Source of the DNA: Oscillospiraceae bacterium
GTDB taxonomy: Bacteria > Bacillota > Clostridia > Oscillospirales > CAG-272
Reading direction: 5' to 3'
Length of the DNA: 62,669 nt
NCBI GenBank assembly: GCA_015063585.1
Contig: SVTW01000006.1
Span: 1 to 62,669 of the forward strand
Positions within the stretch are counted from its first letter, which is position 1. Each line of letters starts with the position of its first letter. Below are positions 1 to 8,358 of this stretch, piece after piece. The translations under genes and the position numbers were made by a program. The notes under the pieces were generated by a model. The model did no database searches. It had not been told where the DNA came from and worked only from the letters and a program-made list of their open reading frames with translations.

Positions 1-519
1 ATCGGTGACGTTGGGAGAAAGCTTGATGAGCACCGGCTTTTTGGTCACTTTCTTGACCGCCGCCGTAACCTCTGCCGCTGCTTCGGGTGAGGTTCCAAAG
101 CTCATACCGCCGCCATGTACGTTGGGGCAGCTGACGTTCACCTCAAGCCAACCAACCTGCTCACATGCATCCAGCTTTTCGCAGGTCGCGGCATAATCGG
201 CAACCGAAAAACCGCTCACGTTTGCCATTACGGGCTTGTGAAAACATGTTGCAAGCTTGGGGAGCTCCTCCGAGATCACCTTCTCCACCCCGGGGTTTTG
301 AAGTCCAACGGCATTGATCATGCCGGCAGTGCACTCCGCAATACGGGGCGTGGGGTTTCCAAAGCGAGGCTCGAGGGTGGTTCCCTTAAAGGAGAAGGAG
401 CCGAGGCAGTTAATATCATACAGCTCTGCAAATTCATAGCCATAGCCAAACGTACCGCTTGCGGGAATGATGGGATTATCCATCTCAATGCCGCAAAGAT
501 TCACCTTCATTTCTGCCAT
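1..519 (-). CDS. pyrD: Dihydroorotate dehydrogenase B, catalytic subunit (partial)
   Basis: Oxidises dihydroorotate to orotate in pyrimidine synthesis, using FMN and passing electrons to PyrK. Reading in from position 519 gives 173 codons of an open frame that leaves the window at base 1, so only the N-terminal half is present. Recognisable class 1B features are the N-terminal MAEMKVNLCGIEMDNPIIPA, the ASGTFGYG segment, an SFKGTT segment, NAVGLQNPG (substrate/FMN region) and NVSCPN. The ATG at 519 overlaps the end of pyrK by 13 nt, which implies translational coupling. The ATG at 510 is a possible internal alternative. It is the last gene of the pyr operon seen here. Identity is seen in sequence; the class 1B assignment follows from the PyrK partner. 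Confidence 0.95.
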   Translation of the reverse strand, partial: MAEMKVNLCGIEMDNPIIPASGTFGYGYEFAELYDINCLGSFSFKGTTLEPRFGNPTPRIAECTAGMINAVGLQNPGVEKVISEELPKLATCFHKPVMANVSGFSVADYAATCEKLDACEQVGWLEVNVSCPNVHGGGMSFGTSPEAAAEVTAAVKKVTKKPVLIKLSPNVTD

Positions 520-1244
520 AAGATTTCCTCCTTTCGCATCACGGGGCCGTCCTTACAGATGCGCTTATAGCCCGTCAGCGTTTTACAGGAGCAACCCATG
601 CATGCTCCAAAGCCGCAACCCATACGTTCCTCAAAGCTCATTTGACCGCTCGTTACCGAGGTATTCCAAACAGCCTTGAGCATCGGCTCGGGACCGCAAG
701 TATAGAAATACGTATAGTTGAGATGTTTCATCACGTCGGTCACAAAGCCCTTTGTGCCGTACGAGCCGTCGACAGTCGTCACGGTCACCTCGGCACCAAG
801 CGCGCGGAATTCCTGCTCATAAAAGACCTCGTCCTTCGTATTAAAGCCCAGAATCACCGACACCTGCTTGCCTTGCCGGATCAGCTCCTTCGCAAGCAGA
901 TACAGGGGCGGAACACCCACGCCGCCACCAAGCAACAGAGGTCTCTCCCCTGCCGTTGTCAGATCGTAGCCGTTTCCAAGCCCTGTGAGAATATCAAGCT
1001 GCTCCCCCGCATCCAGAGTACTCATCTTTTCAGTACCCTTTCCAACGACCTTATACACAAGCGTCAGAAGCTTCTCCGACCTGTCACAGACCGAGATCGG
1101 TCTGCGCAGGTAAAAGCCATCGAGCAGAAGATTGACAAACTGCCCCGATGCGGTGATATCCGAGGTGTCACCCTCCAGCACCATGCGGAAAACGGTTGCC
1201 GTTAACGCTACGTTTTCCCGGATTGTAAAAATACTCTGTTTCAT
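507..1244 (-). CDS. pyrK: Dihydroorotate dehydrogenase B, electron transfer subunit
   Basis: FAD and [2Fe-2S] protein that takes electrons from PyrD to NAD+. 245 aa, normal family length. The N-terminal half is a ferredoxin-reductase-like FAD domain, followed by an NAD-binding segment with LLGGGVGVPPL. The C-terminal cysteine cluster (C210, C215, C218, C230, in CGFGACMGCSC...RICKDGPV) is the iron-sulfur ligand set of the family. It lies between carB (9 nt upstream) and pyrD (13-nt overlap), so the dehydrogenase complex is made from adjacent cistrons. Confidence 0.96.
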   Translation of the reverse strand: MKQSIFTIRENVALTATVFRMVLEGDTSDITASGQFVNLLLDGFYLRRPISVCDRSEKLLTLVYKVVGKGTEKMSTLDAGEQLDILTGLGNGYDLTTAGERPLLLGGGVGVPPLYLLAKELIRQGKQVSVILGFNTKDEVFYEQEFRALGAEVTVTTVDGSYGTKGFVTDVMKHLNYTYFYTCGPEPMLKAVWNTSVTSGQMSFEERMGCGFGACMGCSCKTLTGYKRICKDGPVMRKEEILWQK

Positions 1245-1253
1245 GTTGTCTCC

Positions 1254-4200
1254 TTATGCGTCGATCGTGGAGATACAAAGTGTCGTCTCCTCCAAAACGT
1301 CAAGCAGAACGCGCACGGTATCAAGAGACGTAAACATGGTAACGTTGCTCTCGATCGCGAACTTACGGATCTTCACGCCGTCATGCGAGGTTCCGATGTG
1401 ACTGACGTCGCTGGTGTTGATTACGTACGCAATGTGACCTTGACGGATCGAATCCCAGATCTCGTCAGCATCCTCCTCGATCTTCTTCAGGATATGCGTG
1501 CGGATACCGTTCTCCTTGAGGAACTTTGCGGTTCCCGAGGTTGCCTCGATATTGAAGCCGAGGTTGTAGAAACGGCGGATCAGCGGCAGCGCCTCCTCTT
1601 TATCCTTGTCTGCGATCGTTACAAACACCGTACCGTAGTTTTGCAGGTGCATGCCGGACGCCTGAAGGGCTTTATAGAGCGCACGGTTGAGCTTATCGTC
1701 ATAACCGATCGCCTCACCCGTGGATTTCATTTCGGGAGAGAGATATGCGTCAAGTCCGCGGATCTTATTGAACGAGAATACGGGAACCTTTACGTACCAA
1801 CGCTTCTTTTCCTCGGGATAGAGGTCAAAGATGCCCTGCTCCTTAAGGCTCTTGCCAAGAATGACCTCGGTAGCAATATCGGCGAGGCTGTAGCCCGTTG
1901 CCTTGGAAAGGAAGGGGACGGTACGAGACGAACGCGGATTGACCTCAATGATAAACACCTGCTCATTTTGGTCCACAATAAATTGAATGTTATAAAGTCC
2001 GATAATACCGATGCCGAGTCCGAGCTTCTTTGCGTATTGCAGGATCGTTCCCTTCACCTTATCGGAAATGCTGAACGCGGGATAAACGCTGATCGAGTCA
2101 CCCGAGTGAATACCCGTGCGCTCTACAAGCTCCATGATACCCGGAATAAAGACGTCGCGTCCATCGCAGATTGCGTCGACCTCAACCTCTTTACCGATGA
2201 TATATTTATCGACCAGAACCGGCTTGTCCTCATCGATCTCAACCGCGGTTTTCAGATAATGGCGGAGCTGTGTCTCATTTGCAACGATCTGCATCGCTCT
2301 GCCGCCAAGCACAAAGCTGGGACGAACCAGAACGGGATAACCGATGCGTTCTGCTGCCCTCAAGCCGTCCTCGATCTTGGTAACAGCCTGTCCCTCGGGC
2401 TGAGGAATGTTGAGCTCGCGCAGAACCTTTTCAAAGAGATCGCGGTTTTCAGCTCGATCGATCGCCGCACAGTCGGTACCGATGATCTTCACGCCGCGCT
2501 TCATCAGCGGCTCGGCAAGATTGATCGCGGTTTGTCCGCCAAGCGACGCTACCACACCCTCGGGCTGCTCGAAATCAATAATGTTCATTACGTCCTCAGG
2601 CGTGAGCGGCTCAAAATAGAGCTTATCCGCGGTGGTATAGTCGGTGGAAACCGTTTCGGGGTTGTTATTGATAATAATTGCCTCGTATTCCGCCTTCTTG
2701 ATGGTTTGAACGGCATGGACCGTGGAATAGTCGAACTCCACACCCTGGCCGATACGGATCGGGCCCGCGCCGAGCACCACGATCTTTTTCTTGTCGGTGA
2801 GTCTGGAGGCGTTCTCACCCGTATAGGAGGAATAGAGATATGCGATATATTTACCCGTATGCAGGGTATCTACCATCTTAAAGATCGGCTTGATCCCAAG
2901 TGCCTTGCGCATCTCGTAGATCTTGATTTCGTCACAGCCCCAGAGCTTTGCGATGAATTTATCCGAAAAGCCCATGATCTTTGCGGCGCGAAGCGTTTCC
3001 GCGTCTTGCGTATTTGCCGCAAGTGCCTTTTCCATATTGGCAATTCTCTTGAGCGATTCGAGGAAGATCGCGGTGATCTTGGTGATCTCATGCAGCTTCT
3101 CAAGGCTCATGCCGCGGCGGATCAACTCGGTAACGGCATAAATGTTGTCGTCCTTCGATTCGGCAAGATAATCAACCAACGCCTGCTCGGTCATGGTGTC
3201 AAACTTGGCATGGTGGAAATGGCACACACCGGTTTCAAGCGAACGAACCGACTTGAGGAAGCATTCATCAAGCGTAGAACCAATTCCCATGACCTCGCCC
3301 GTTGCCTTCATCTGCGTACCGAGCGTGTTGGGAGCGGAGGTAAACTTATCAAACGGGAAGCGTGGGAATTTTGCAACGATATAGTCGAGGTTCGGCTCCA
3401 TTGCGGCAGTTCCGCCCGCAACGGGGATATCCTCCAAAGCCATACCAACCGCGATCTTTGCGGTCACGCGCGCGATCGGATATCCGCTCGCCTTAGATGC
3501 CAATGCCGAGGAACGCGACACGCGGGGGTTTACCTCGATGAGGAAATATTCGCTGGATTCGGGATTGAGCGCAAACTGAACGTTACAGCCGCCTTCGATC
3601 TTAAGCTCCTTAATGATCTTGATCGCGCTGTCATTGAGCATTTTGAGATCGTGATCATTGAGAGAAAGAATGGGAGCAACCACGATCGAGTCGCCCGTAT
3701 GCACGCCAACGGGATCCACGTTTTCCATGCCGCAGATCGTGATGGCATGGTCGTTGGAATCGCGCATAACCTCAAATTCGATCTCCTTGTAGCCCTTTAC
3801 GCTCTTTTCAATGAGAACCTGGTGCACGGGAGAGAGCTTGAACGCGTTTCTTCCGATGTCAACCAATTCCGCCTCATTATTGGCAAAGCCGCCGCCCGTA
3901 CCGCCGAGGGTGAACGCGGGGCGCAAAACAACGGGATATCCGATGCGCGCTGCCGCCGCCTTTGCCTGATCCAGATCATAGGTGATCTCGGACGGGATCG
4001 TGGGCTCTCCGATCGACTCACAAAGCTCCTTGAAAAGCTCGCGGTCCTCTGCGCGTTCGATCGATTCGCTGCTCGTTCCAAGCAGTTCTACGCGGCATTC
4101 CTTCAAAATCCCCTTCTTTTCCAATTGCATTGCAAGGTTGAGTCCCGTCTGTCCGCCAATGCCGGGCAGGATCGCGTCCGGACGCTCATAGCGCAGGATC

Positions 4201-4427
4201 TTCGCGATATACTCGAGCGTCAGGGGCTCCATATATACCTTGTCCGCAATCGTGGTATCGGTCATGATGGTTGCGGGGTTGGAGTTTACGAGCACGACCT
4301 CGTAGCCCTCCTCCTTGAGTGCAAGACACGCCTGCGTGCCCGCATAGTCGAATTCCGCTGCCTGACCGATGATGATCGGACCCGATCCGATGATCAGGAT
4401 TTTCTTCAAGTCTGTTCTCTTTGCCAT
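1254..4427 (-). CDS. carB: Carbamoyl-phosphate synthase large subunit
   Basis: Makes carbamoyl phosphate from bicarbonate, ammonia and two ATP; feeds pyrimidine and arginine synthesis. 1057 aa, full length. Two tandem ATP-grasp halves are visible. The first starts KKILIIGSGPIIIGQAAEFD and the second KKIVVLGAGPIRIGQGVEFD (near residue 550). Both contain the GGTGGG/GGRAMQ nucleotide loops and the EVNPR(V/S)SR metal/ATP site. A C-terminal MGS-like domain (about residues 930-1057) carries effector binding. The small subunit carA is not adjacent here, which is unusual for a pyr operon and means it must be encoded elsewhere. Confidence 0.97.
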   Translation of the reverse strand: MAKRTDLKKILIIGSGPIIIGQAAEFDYAGTQACLALKEEGYEVVLVNSNPATIMTDTTIADKVYMEPLTLEYIAKILRYERPDAILPGIGGQTGLNLAMQLEKKGILKECRVELLGTSSESIERAEDRELFKELCESIGEPTIPSEITYDLDQAKAAAARIGYPVVLRPAFTLGGTGGGFANNEAELVDIGRNAFKLSPVHQVLIEKSVKGYKEIEFEVMRDSNDHAITICGMENVDPVGVHTGDSIVVAPILSLNDHDLKMLNDSAIKIIKELKIEGGCNVQFALNPESSEYFLIEVNPRVSRSSALASKASGYPIARVTAKIAVGMALEDIPVAGGTAAMEPNLDYIVAKFPRFPFDKFTSAPNTLGTQMKATGEVMGIGSTLDECFLKSVRSLETGVCHFHHAKFDTMTEQALVDYLAESKDDNIYAVTELIRRGMSLEKLHEITKITAIFLESLKRIANMEKALAANTQDAETLRAAKIMGFSDKFIAKLWGCDEIKIYEMRKALGIKPIFKMVDTLHTGKYIAYLYSSYTGENASRLTDKKKIVVLGAGPIRIGQGVEFDYSTVHAVQTIKKAEYEAIIINNNPETVSTDYTTADKLYFEPLTPEDVMNIIDFEQPEGVVASLGGQTAINLAEPLMKRGVKIIGTDCAAIDRAENRDLFEKVLRELNIPQPEGQAVTKIEDGLRAAERIGYPVLVRPSFVLGGRAMQIVANETQLRHYLKTAVEIDEDKPVLVDKYIIGKEVEVDAICDGRDVFIPGIMELVERTGIHSGDSISVYPAFSISDKVKGTILQYAKKLGLGIGIIGLYNIQFIVDQNEQVFIIEVNPRSSRTVPFLSKATGYSLADIATEVILGKSLKEQGIFDLYPEEKKRWYVKVPVFSFNKIRGLDAYLSPEMKSTGEAIGYDDKLNRALYKALQASGMHLQNYGTVFVTIADKDKEEALPLIRRFYNLGFNIEATSGTAKFLKENGIRTHILKKIEEDADEIWDSIRQGHIAYVINTSDVSHIGTSHDGVKIRKFAIESNVTMFTSLDTVRVLLDVLEETTLCISTIDA

Positions 4428-4484
4428 TTTGTTTGCCTCCCGAATTTATATGAAAGTTGTTATTACCGAACGATTTGCCGTTTT

Positions 4485-5687
4485 TCAGCGGCTGTAAACG
4501 ATCTTGCCGTTTGAGACCGTGATCTGATTTCTGCCAAACAGGCGCATGCCCGCCAAAGGTGTGGCGCGCCCCATGGTCAGAAATTCGTTGGGATCAACCG
4601 TAAATGCCTCCTCCAGATCCCAAAGAGAGAAGCTCTCGCCAAGCGGGATCCCAAAGCGCCGACGCGGGTTATAGACCATCAGGTCGATCAAGCGATCAAG
4701 CGAGAGGATCCCCGCCTTGACAAGTTTGGTGTAAAGCAACGGAAACGCGGTTTCAAGACCCACGATCCCAAATGCACTGTTTTCAAGTCCGCGTGATTTT
4801 TCCTCGGCAGAATGCGGCGCGTGGTCGGTTGCGATCATATCGATCGTTCCGTCAAGCACACCTGCCACCAACGCTTCGCGGTCGCTCCTGTCACGCAGGG
4901 GCGGATTCATCTTGAAACGGCCGTCCTCCTGCAGGTCCGAATCGTCCATCACAAGATAGTGTGGTGCGGTCTCACAGGTAACGTCGAGGCCCTCCGCTTT
5001 CGCGTGGCGGATCAGATCCACACTCTCCTTTGCCGAAATGTGGCATACGTGATATGCGCATTGGGTTTCACGCACCAATGCAAGGTCGCGCTCGATCTGC
5101 GCGTATTCACTCTCCGAGCAAATGCCGCGATGTCCGTGCGTGCGCGCATACGATCCGTCATGGATATATCCGCCGTGCAACAACGCATTGACCTCGCAAT
5201 GCGCCACGATCATCTTGCCGAGCGACTTTGCCGTGCGCATTGCCTCACGCATCAGCGCGTCACTCTGCACACCGCGCCCGTCATCCGAAAACGCGATCGC
5301 ATCCTCTGCCATCTCTGCCATATCCGAAAGCCGTTCGCCCTTTTGCCCCACTGTGATCGACGCATAGGGGTAGACCGAGACCGCGGCATCGCGCGCAATG
5401 ATGGCAAGCTGCTCCTGCAGGTTTGCCTTGGTATCCGGAACGGGGTTTAGATTGGGCATGGTACAAACCGCCGTATAGCCTCCCCTTGCCGCCGCGCGCG
5501 ATCCGGAAGCGATGGTTTCCTTATAAGAAAAGCCCGGCTCACGAAAATGCACATGCACATCGCAAAAACCGGGCAAAATCACAAAATGGTCAAGCTGAGA
5601 GGAAAGAATGGAACGGTCAGCCAAAAAAGCCTTTGCGAAAGACTTTACTTCGGCGGTATTCATCATGCTTTGCATTGTTTTTTTCAT
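4485..5687 (-). CDS. pyrC: Dihydroorotase
   Basis: Zinc amidohydrolase that cyclises carbamoyl aspartate to dihydroorotate. 400 aa from the ATG at 5687, which sits 5 nt after AAGGAGAA; an upstream in-frame start at 5771 has no comparable site and would lie inside pyrR. Metal motif DVHVHFREPG (H45, H47) lies near the N-terminus and the conserved ATDHAPH motif in the C-terminal third. Type I (PyrC of Gram-positive type) by size and motifs. The start codon overlaps nothing but its ribosome site lies just inside the pyrR stop region (26 nt apart). pyrB, its usual neighbour, is absent. Confidence 0.94.
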   Translation of the reverse strand: MKKTMQSMMNTAEVKSFAKAFLADRSILSSQLDHFVILPGFCDVHVHFREPGFSYKETIASGSRAAARGGYTAVCTMPNLNPVPDTKANLQEQLAIIARDAAVSVYPYASITVGQKGERLSDMAEMAEDAIAFSDDGRGVQSDALMREAMRTAKSLGKMIVAHCEVNALLHGGYIHDGSYARTHGHRGICSESEYAQIERDLALVRETQCAYHVCHISAKESVDLIRHAKAEGLDVTCETAPHYLVMDDSDLQEDGRFKMNPPLRDRSDREALVAGVLDGTIDMIATDHAPHSAEEKSRGLENSAFGIVGLETAFPLLYTKLVKAGILSLDRLIDLMVYNPRRRFGIPLGESFSLWDLEEAFTVDPNEFLTMGRATPLAGMRLFGRNQITVSNGKIVYSR

Positions 5688-5712
5688 GACGGTTCTCCTT
5701 TTCGACTCAATC

Positions 5713-6261
5713 TTATTCTTCATCTGCGCTGTCGCAGATATACACACCCGTGCTGTCGTCAATCTGTTCAAGCATCACGGCAACCTGCTCGCTGCGGGCG
5801 GTTGGAACGTTCTTGCCCACGTAGTCGGGGCGGATCGGCAACTCCCGATGCCCTCTGTCAATCAAAACCGCGAGCTGAACCGCAAGCGGACGGTCGTGCG
5901 CAAAGACCGCCTCAAGCGCGGCTCTTGCGGTACGCCCCGTATAAAGCACGTCATCTACAATGATCACGGTCTTTTTGCGGATATCGCAGGGAATGTGGCA
6001 TTCCGCGGCGGCGTGTTGTTTTTCCTGTTCGGTCATATCGTCCCGATGCCGGGTGATATCAAGGTAGCCGAGCGGGACGTCAATGCCCTCAAAGCGCTTG
6101 ATGTTTTCGGCAAGCATTGCCGCAAGCGGAATTCCGCGGCGCTTTACGCCAAGCAAGCAGATATCCGCCGCGCCTCGGTTGCGTTCAATGATCTCATGCG
6201 TAATGCGCGCCATCGCACGGGATAGCGCGGTGGCATCCATAACCTGTGCCTTTGGGTTCAT
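5713..6261 (-). CDS. pyrR: Bifunctional pyr operon attenuation protein / uracil phosphoribosyltransferase
   Basis: RNA-binding regulator that, with UMP or UTP bound, stabilises the anti-antiterminator in pyr leader RNA and so causes termination; it also has uracil phosphoribosyltransferase activity. 182 aa. The PRPP-binding loop is visible as IVDDVLYTGRTAR at residues 101-113, and the N-terminal ...MDATALSRAMARITHEI segment is typical. First gene of the operon, with the leader attenuator directly upstream (see 6334-6363 and 6418-6435), so it should regulate itself together with pyrC, carB, pyrK and pyrD. Confidence 0.96.
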   Translation of the reverse strand: MNPKAQVMDATALSRAMARITHEIIERNRGAADICLLGVKRRGIPLAAMLAENIKRFEGIDVPLGYLDITRHRDDMTEQEKQHAAAECHIPCDIRKKTVIIVDDVLYTGRTARAALEAVFAHDRPLAVQLAVLIDRGHRELPIRPDYVGKNVPTARSEQVAVMLEQIDDSTGVYICDSADEE

Positions 6262-6333
6262 TTGTAAACCTCCTTATCCACCGTCCCGAGGAGCGTTCCC
6301 CCACGGTACGGCTTCTTTCCGACACTTCGGCAA

Positions 6334-6363
6334 CAAAAAAATCTTGCCGAGCCGGCAAGATTT
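6334..6363 (-). terminator. pyr leader attenuator (intrinsic terminator)
   Basis: On the minus strand, an 11-bp perfect stem AAATCTTGCCG / CGGCAAGATTT with a GCT loop is followed by a run of U. It lies in the pyrR leader between the promoter and the pyrR start. This is the expected terminator half of a PyrR-controlled attenuator. Confidence 0.9.
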
Positions 6364-6417
6364 ACACATGCAAACAGTCCTCCGGCTATGGCGAAGGCTT
6401 TGACTATGATCATCTTC

Positions 6418-6435
6418 CCGACATCTCTGTATCGG
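6418..6435 (-). promoter_or_regulatory. PyrR-binding anti-antiterminator hairpin
   Basis: The minus-strand RNA reads CCGAUA-CAGAGA-UGUCGG: a 6-bp stem (one G-U pair) with a CAGAGA loop. This resembles the CCAGAGAGG-type loop recognised by PyrR. It lies about 20 nt downstream of the -10 box and upstream of the leader terminator, the expected order for PyrR attenuation. Match to the family loop is from memory and not computed. Confidence 0.75.
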
Positions 6436-6455
6436 CTTAAAGATTCATTTTTCAT

Positions 6456-6484
6456 ATTATAACATAATCATATCCATTTGTCAA
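6456..6484 (-). promoter_or_regulatory. Promoter of the pyr operon
   Basis: Perfect sigma-A type boxes on the minus strand: TTGACA (6484-6479), 17-nt spacer, TATAAT (6461-6456). The transcript would begin about 190 nt before pyrR, leaving room for the attenuator. Confidence 0.88.
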
Positions 6485-6570
6485 GAGGCATCTCTTATTT
6501 TTCGCGTTTTTTCGGGGAACAAATTTTATTTTTTTGAACTTCTTTTTTATGGCAAAAATAAAGATATGAA

Positions 6571-6599
6571 TTGACAAGAGTCCGAAAACATGTTATAAT
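6571..6599 (+). promoter_or_regulatory. Promoter of the TerB_N/BrxD-like/helicase cassette
   Basis: TTGACA (6571-6576), 17-nt spacer, TATAAT (6594-6599): consensus sigma-A promoter about 40 nt before the first gene. It is divergent from the pyr promoter, with about 85 nt between the two -35 boxes. Confidence 0.88.
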
Positions 6600-6639
6600 G
6601 AAATATTCCAGAAAATAAAAAAAGAGAGGGGATGAGCAC

Positions 6640-8358
6640 ATGCGTGATGAAAAAAAGAAACGAAACGAGGAGCTTGACAGCTTTTGGGATATCGACGAGC
6701 TGATTCCGCGCCGTCGAGCCGTGCATCATGCCGCAAACACCGAAGCCGCCGAGATCATCGTGCCGCCCCCTGCCTCACAGCAACCGCCCGCCAATGCAGA
6801 GGCGCAAACGATCCCCCCACGCGGCGAGGTAAAGCCACGCTTCATTCCGCCGCATACTGCCGAGGAGGAGGCAAACCGTCCCGCGCCTCTGCTTGAATAC
6901 ACCCCCGAAAACGCGCTGATCCGACATGTGAGAGTCTATTCTTGGAAAAGCAACTACCGTTATTACGAGGGTTTTACGCGAGATGCCGAGCGACTGATGA
7001 ACGCCAAGGGCGCGGAATGCCCGCGGACTCCCTTTTTCTCCTACGTCCCGCAGTACGGGCAGATGAGTCGCGCACAGCTTGAGTGGTATCTTTGGTGGCG
7101 TTCGCACGTGCGTCAAGGAATCTACCTTGACACCGATTACAGCTATGTTCTGCTCTACGTTTACGAGCTGATCAATCTTTCCGACCGCATGGACGCACGC
7201 GAGGTGCGTGATACGCTCTGTCGGGTATGGGCACACTACCGCGATACCTTTTATCAGCTTGACACCTATCTGCCCGAGTGGATCTGCGATTGCAGCCTGC
7301 TTCACCGCCTGCCGCCACCCGATTTTGAGAGCAATACGCTCCTGTCCGCGGCAATGTCACACAGCACACTCAAGGAATTTTTCATTCCCTCACAAGGCGA
7401 CGACGGATACCTCAGCGCGCTTCTCGCGTTTTGCTGTAATTACGACTACCGTAAAAGTAAATTCTACGTAGGTGAGCACGTTGCTCTTTTTGACAAGGCG
7501 ATCCTGAGCGCACTTCGCGAGGTGGTGGCACACACCAGCAAAAACGGTCATTTGTTTGTTTCGGCAAAGCTGGACGACAGCCGCTTGAAGCGTGACGCTT
7601 ATATGGGCGCGCTTTGCTCTTACCGCATCAAGAAAAAAATTGAGGTGGAGTATTGCTCTTTTTCACGTTCGCATGAGCTGCGCTATTTTCTCACCGACGT
7701 CATTAAATATACCGAAAATAAGATACGCGGCGCGCTGGGAATCCGCTCACGGCTGAGCATTTATGCCCTTCCAACCGCAATTCGGGAGTTGCTTGATAAC
7801 CACTTGGACGCAATTCTCCCACAAAAGCGAGCGGTAGGCAAGCCCAAGGAGCCCGTTTCCGCAGACTACGAAAAGCTCTATGAGCTCCCGCAAAAGCCGC
7901 TTTCCCTGCAAAATGCCGCCGCGATCGAGCGAAGCTCGTGGGATACCACCGAACGCCTGATCGAAGCATTGTGTGACGAACCGGAAAAGGAAGATGCTCC
8001 CATCGAAAAAGCCGTTGTGTCGGAGCCGACGACAACCGCGTCACCCCTCTCCCCCGCTTTCGAACGATTGCCCCTCCCCCCATCAGCCGCAAATGAGAAC
8101 GATTCCCTCCCAACCGCCGCCTTTTCGGCATATCACGCGTTTCTTTGCGCGGTACGGGAGCGCAATCCCGCGGCACAAAAAAAAGCCGCTTCCGCACACG
8201 GAATGCCGCTTGAGGTCTTGGCAGACGAGATCAACGCGCTTGCCGCCGACCTATTAGGAGATATTTTATTGGAGGAATCCGATTACGGCTTTGCTGTGAT
8301 CGAGGATTACGAATCGCTTCTCCTGCAATTGACGCAGGAGACCGAACAGAAAGGATGA
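6640..8358 (+). CDS. TerB_N domain protein
   Basis: 572 aa, first gene of a three-gene cassette. Residues 1-90 are charged and proline-rich, likely disordered. Residues about 90-300 show the TerB_N signature: PFFSYVPQYGQMSRAQLEWY followed by LWWRSHVRQG at 132-160, then a helical block. The last 70 residues (DEINALAADLLGDILLEESD near 535-555) resemble the TerB_C region. A second low-complexity Pro/Ser/Glu linker (about 430-500) joins the two. TerB_N proteins are associated with tellurium-resistance-type stress and phage-defence operons; the molecular role is unknown. Start chosen at the ATG after AGAGAGGGG. The downstream gene overlaps its stop (ATGA), so the products are probably made together. 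Domain call is from motif recognition; function is inference. Confidence 0.8.
   Translation: MRDEKKKRNEELDSFWDIDELIPRRRAVHHAANTEAAEIIVPPPASQQPPANAEAQTIPPRGEVKPRFIPPHTAEEEANRPAPLLEYTPENALIRHVRVYSWKSNYRYYEGFTRDAERLMNAKGAECPRTPFFSYVPQYGQMSRAQLEWYLWWRSHVRQGIYLDTDYSYVLLYVYELINLSDRMDAREVRDTLCRVWAHYRDTFYQLDTYLPEWICDCSLLHRLPPPDFESNTLLSAAMSHSTLKEFFIPSQGDDGYLSALLAFCCNYDYRKSKFYVGEHVALFDKAILSALREVVAHTSKNGHLFVSAKLDDSRLKRDAYMGALCSYRIKKKIEVEYCSFSRSHELRYFLTDVIKYTENKIRGALGIRSRLSIYALPTAIRELLDNHLDAILPQKRAVGKPKEPVSADYEKLYELPQKPLSLQNAAAIERSSWDTTERLIEALCDEPEKEDAPIEKAVVSEPTTTASPLSPAFERLPLPPSAANENDSLPTAAFSAYHAFLCAVRERNPAAQKKAASAHGMPLEVLADEINALAADLLGDILLEESDYGFAVIEDYESLLLQLTQETEQKG

Noticed and set aside
1383-4514. 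1043-codon open frame on the plus strand opposite carB
   Set aside because: It is the antisense of carB, a clearly recognised 1057-aa gene. It has no ribosome site and no family resemblance; long antisense frames arise from codon bias.
6258-6455. 65-codon leader peptide frame before pyrR
   Set aside because: It runs through the PyrR hairpin and the terminator, and lacks a ribosome site; the attenuator explains the region.
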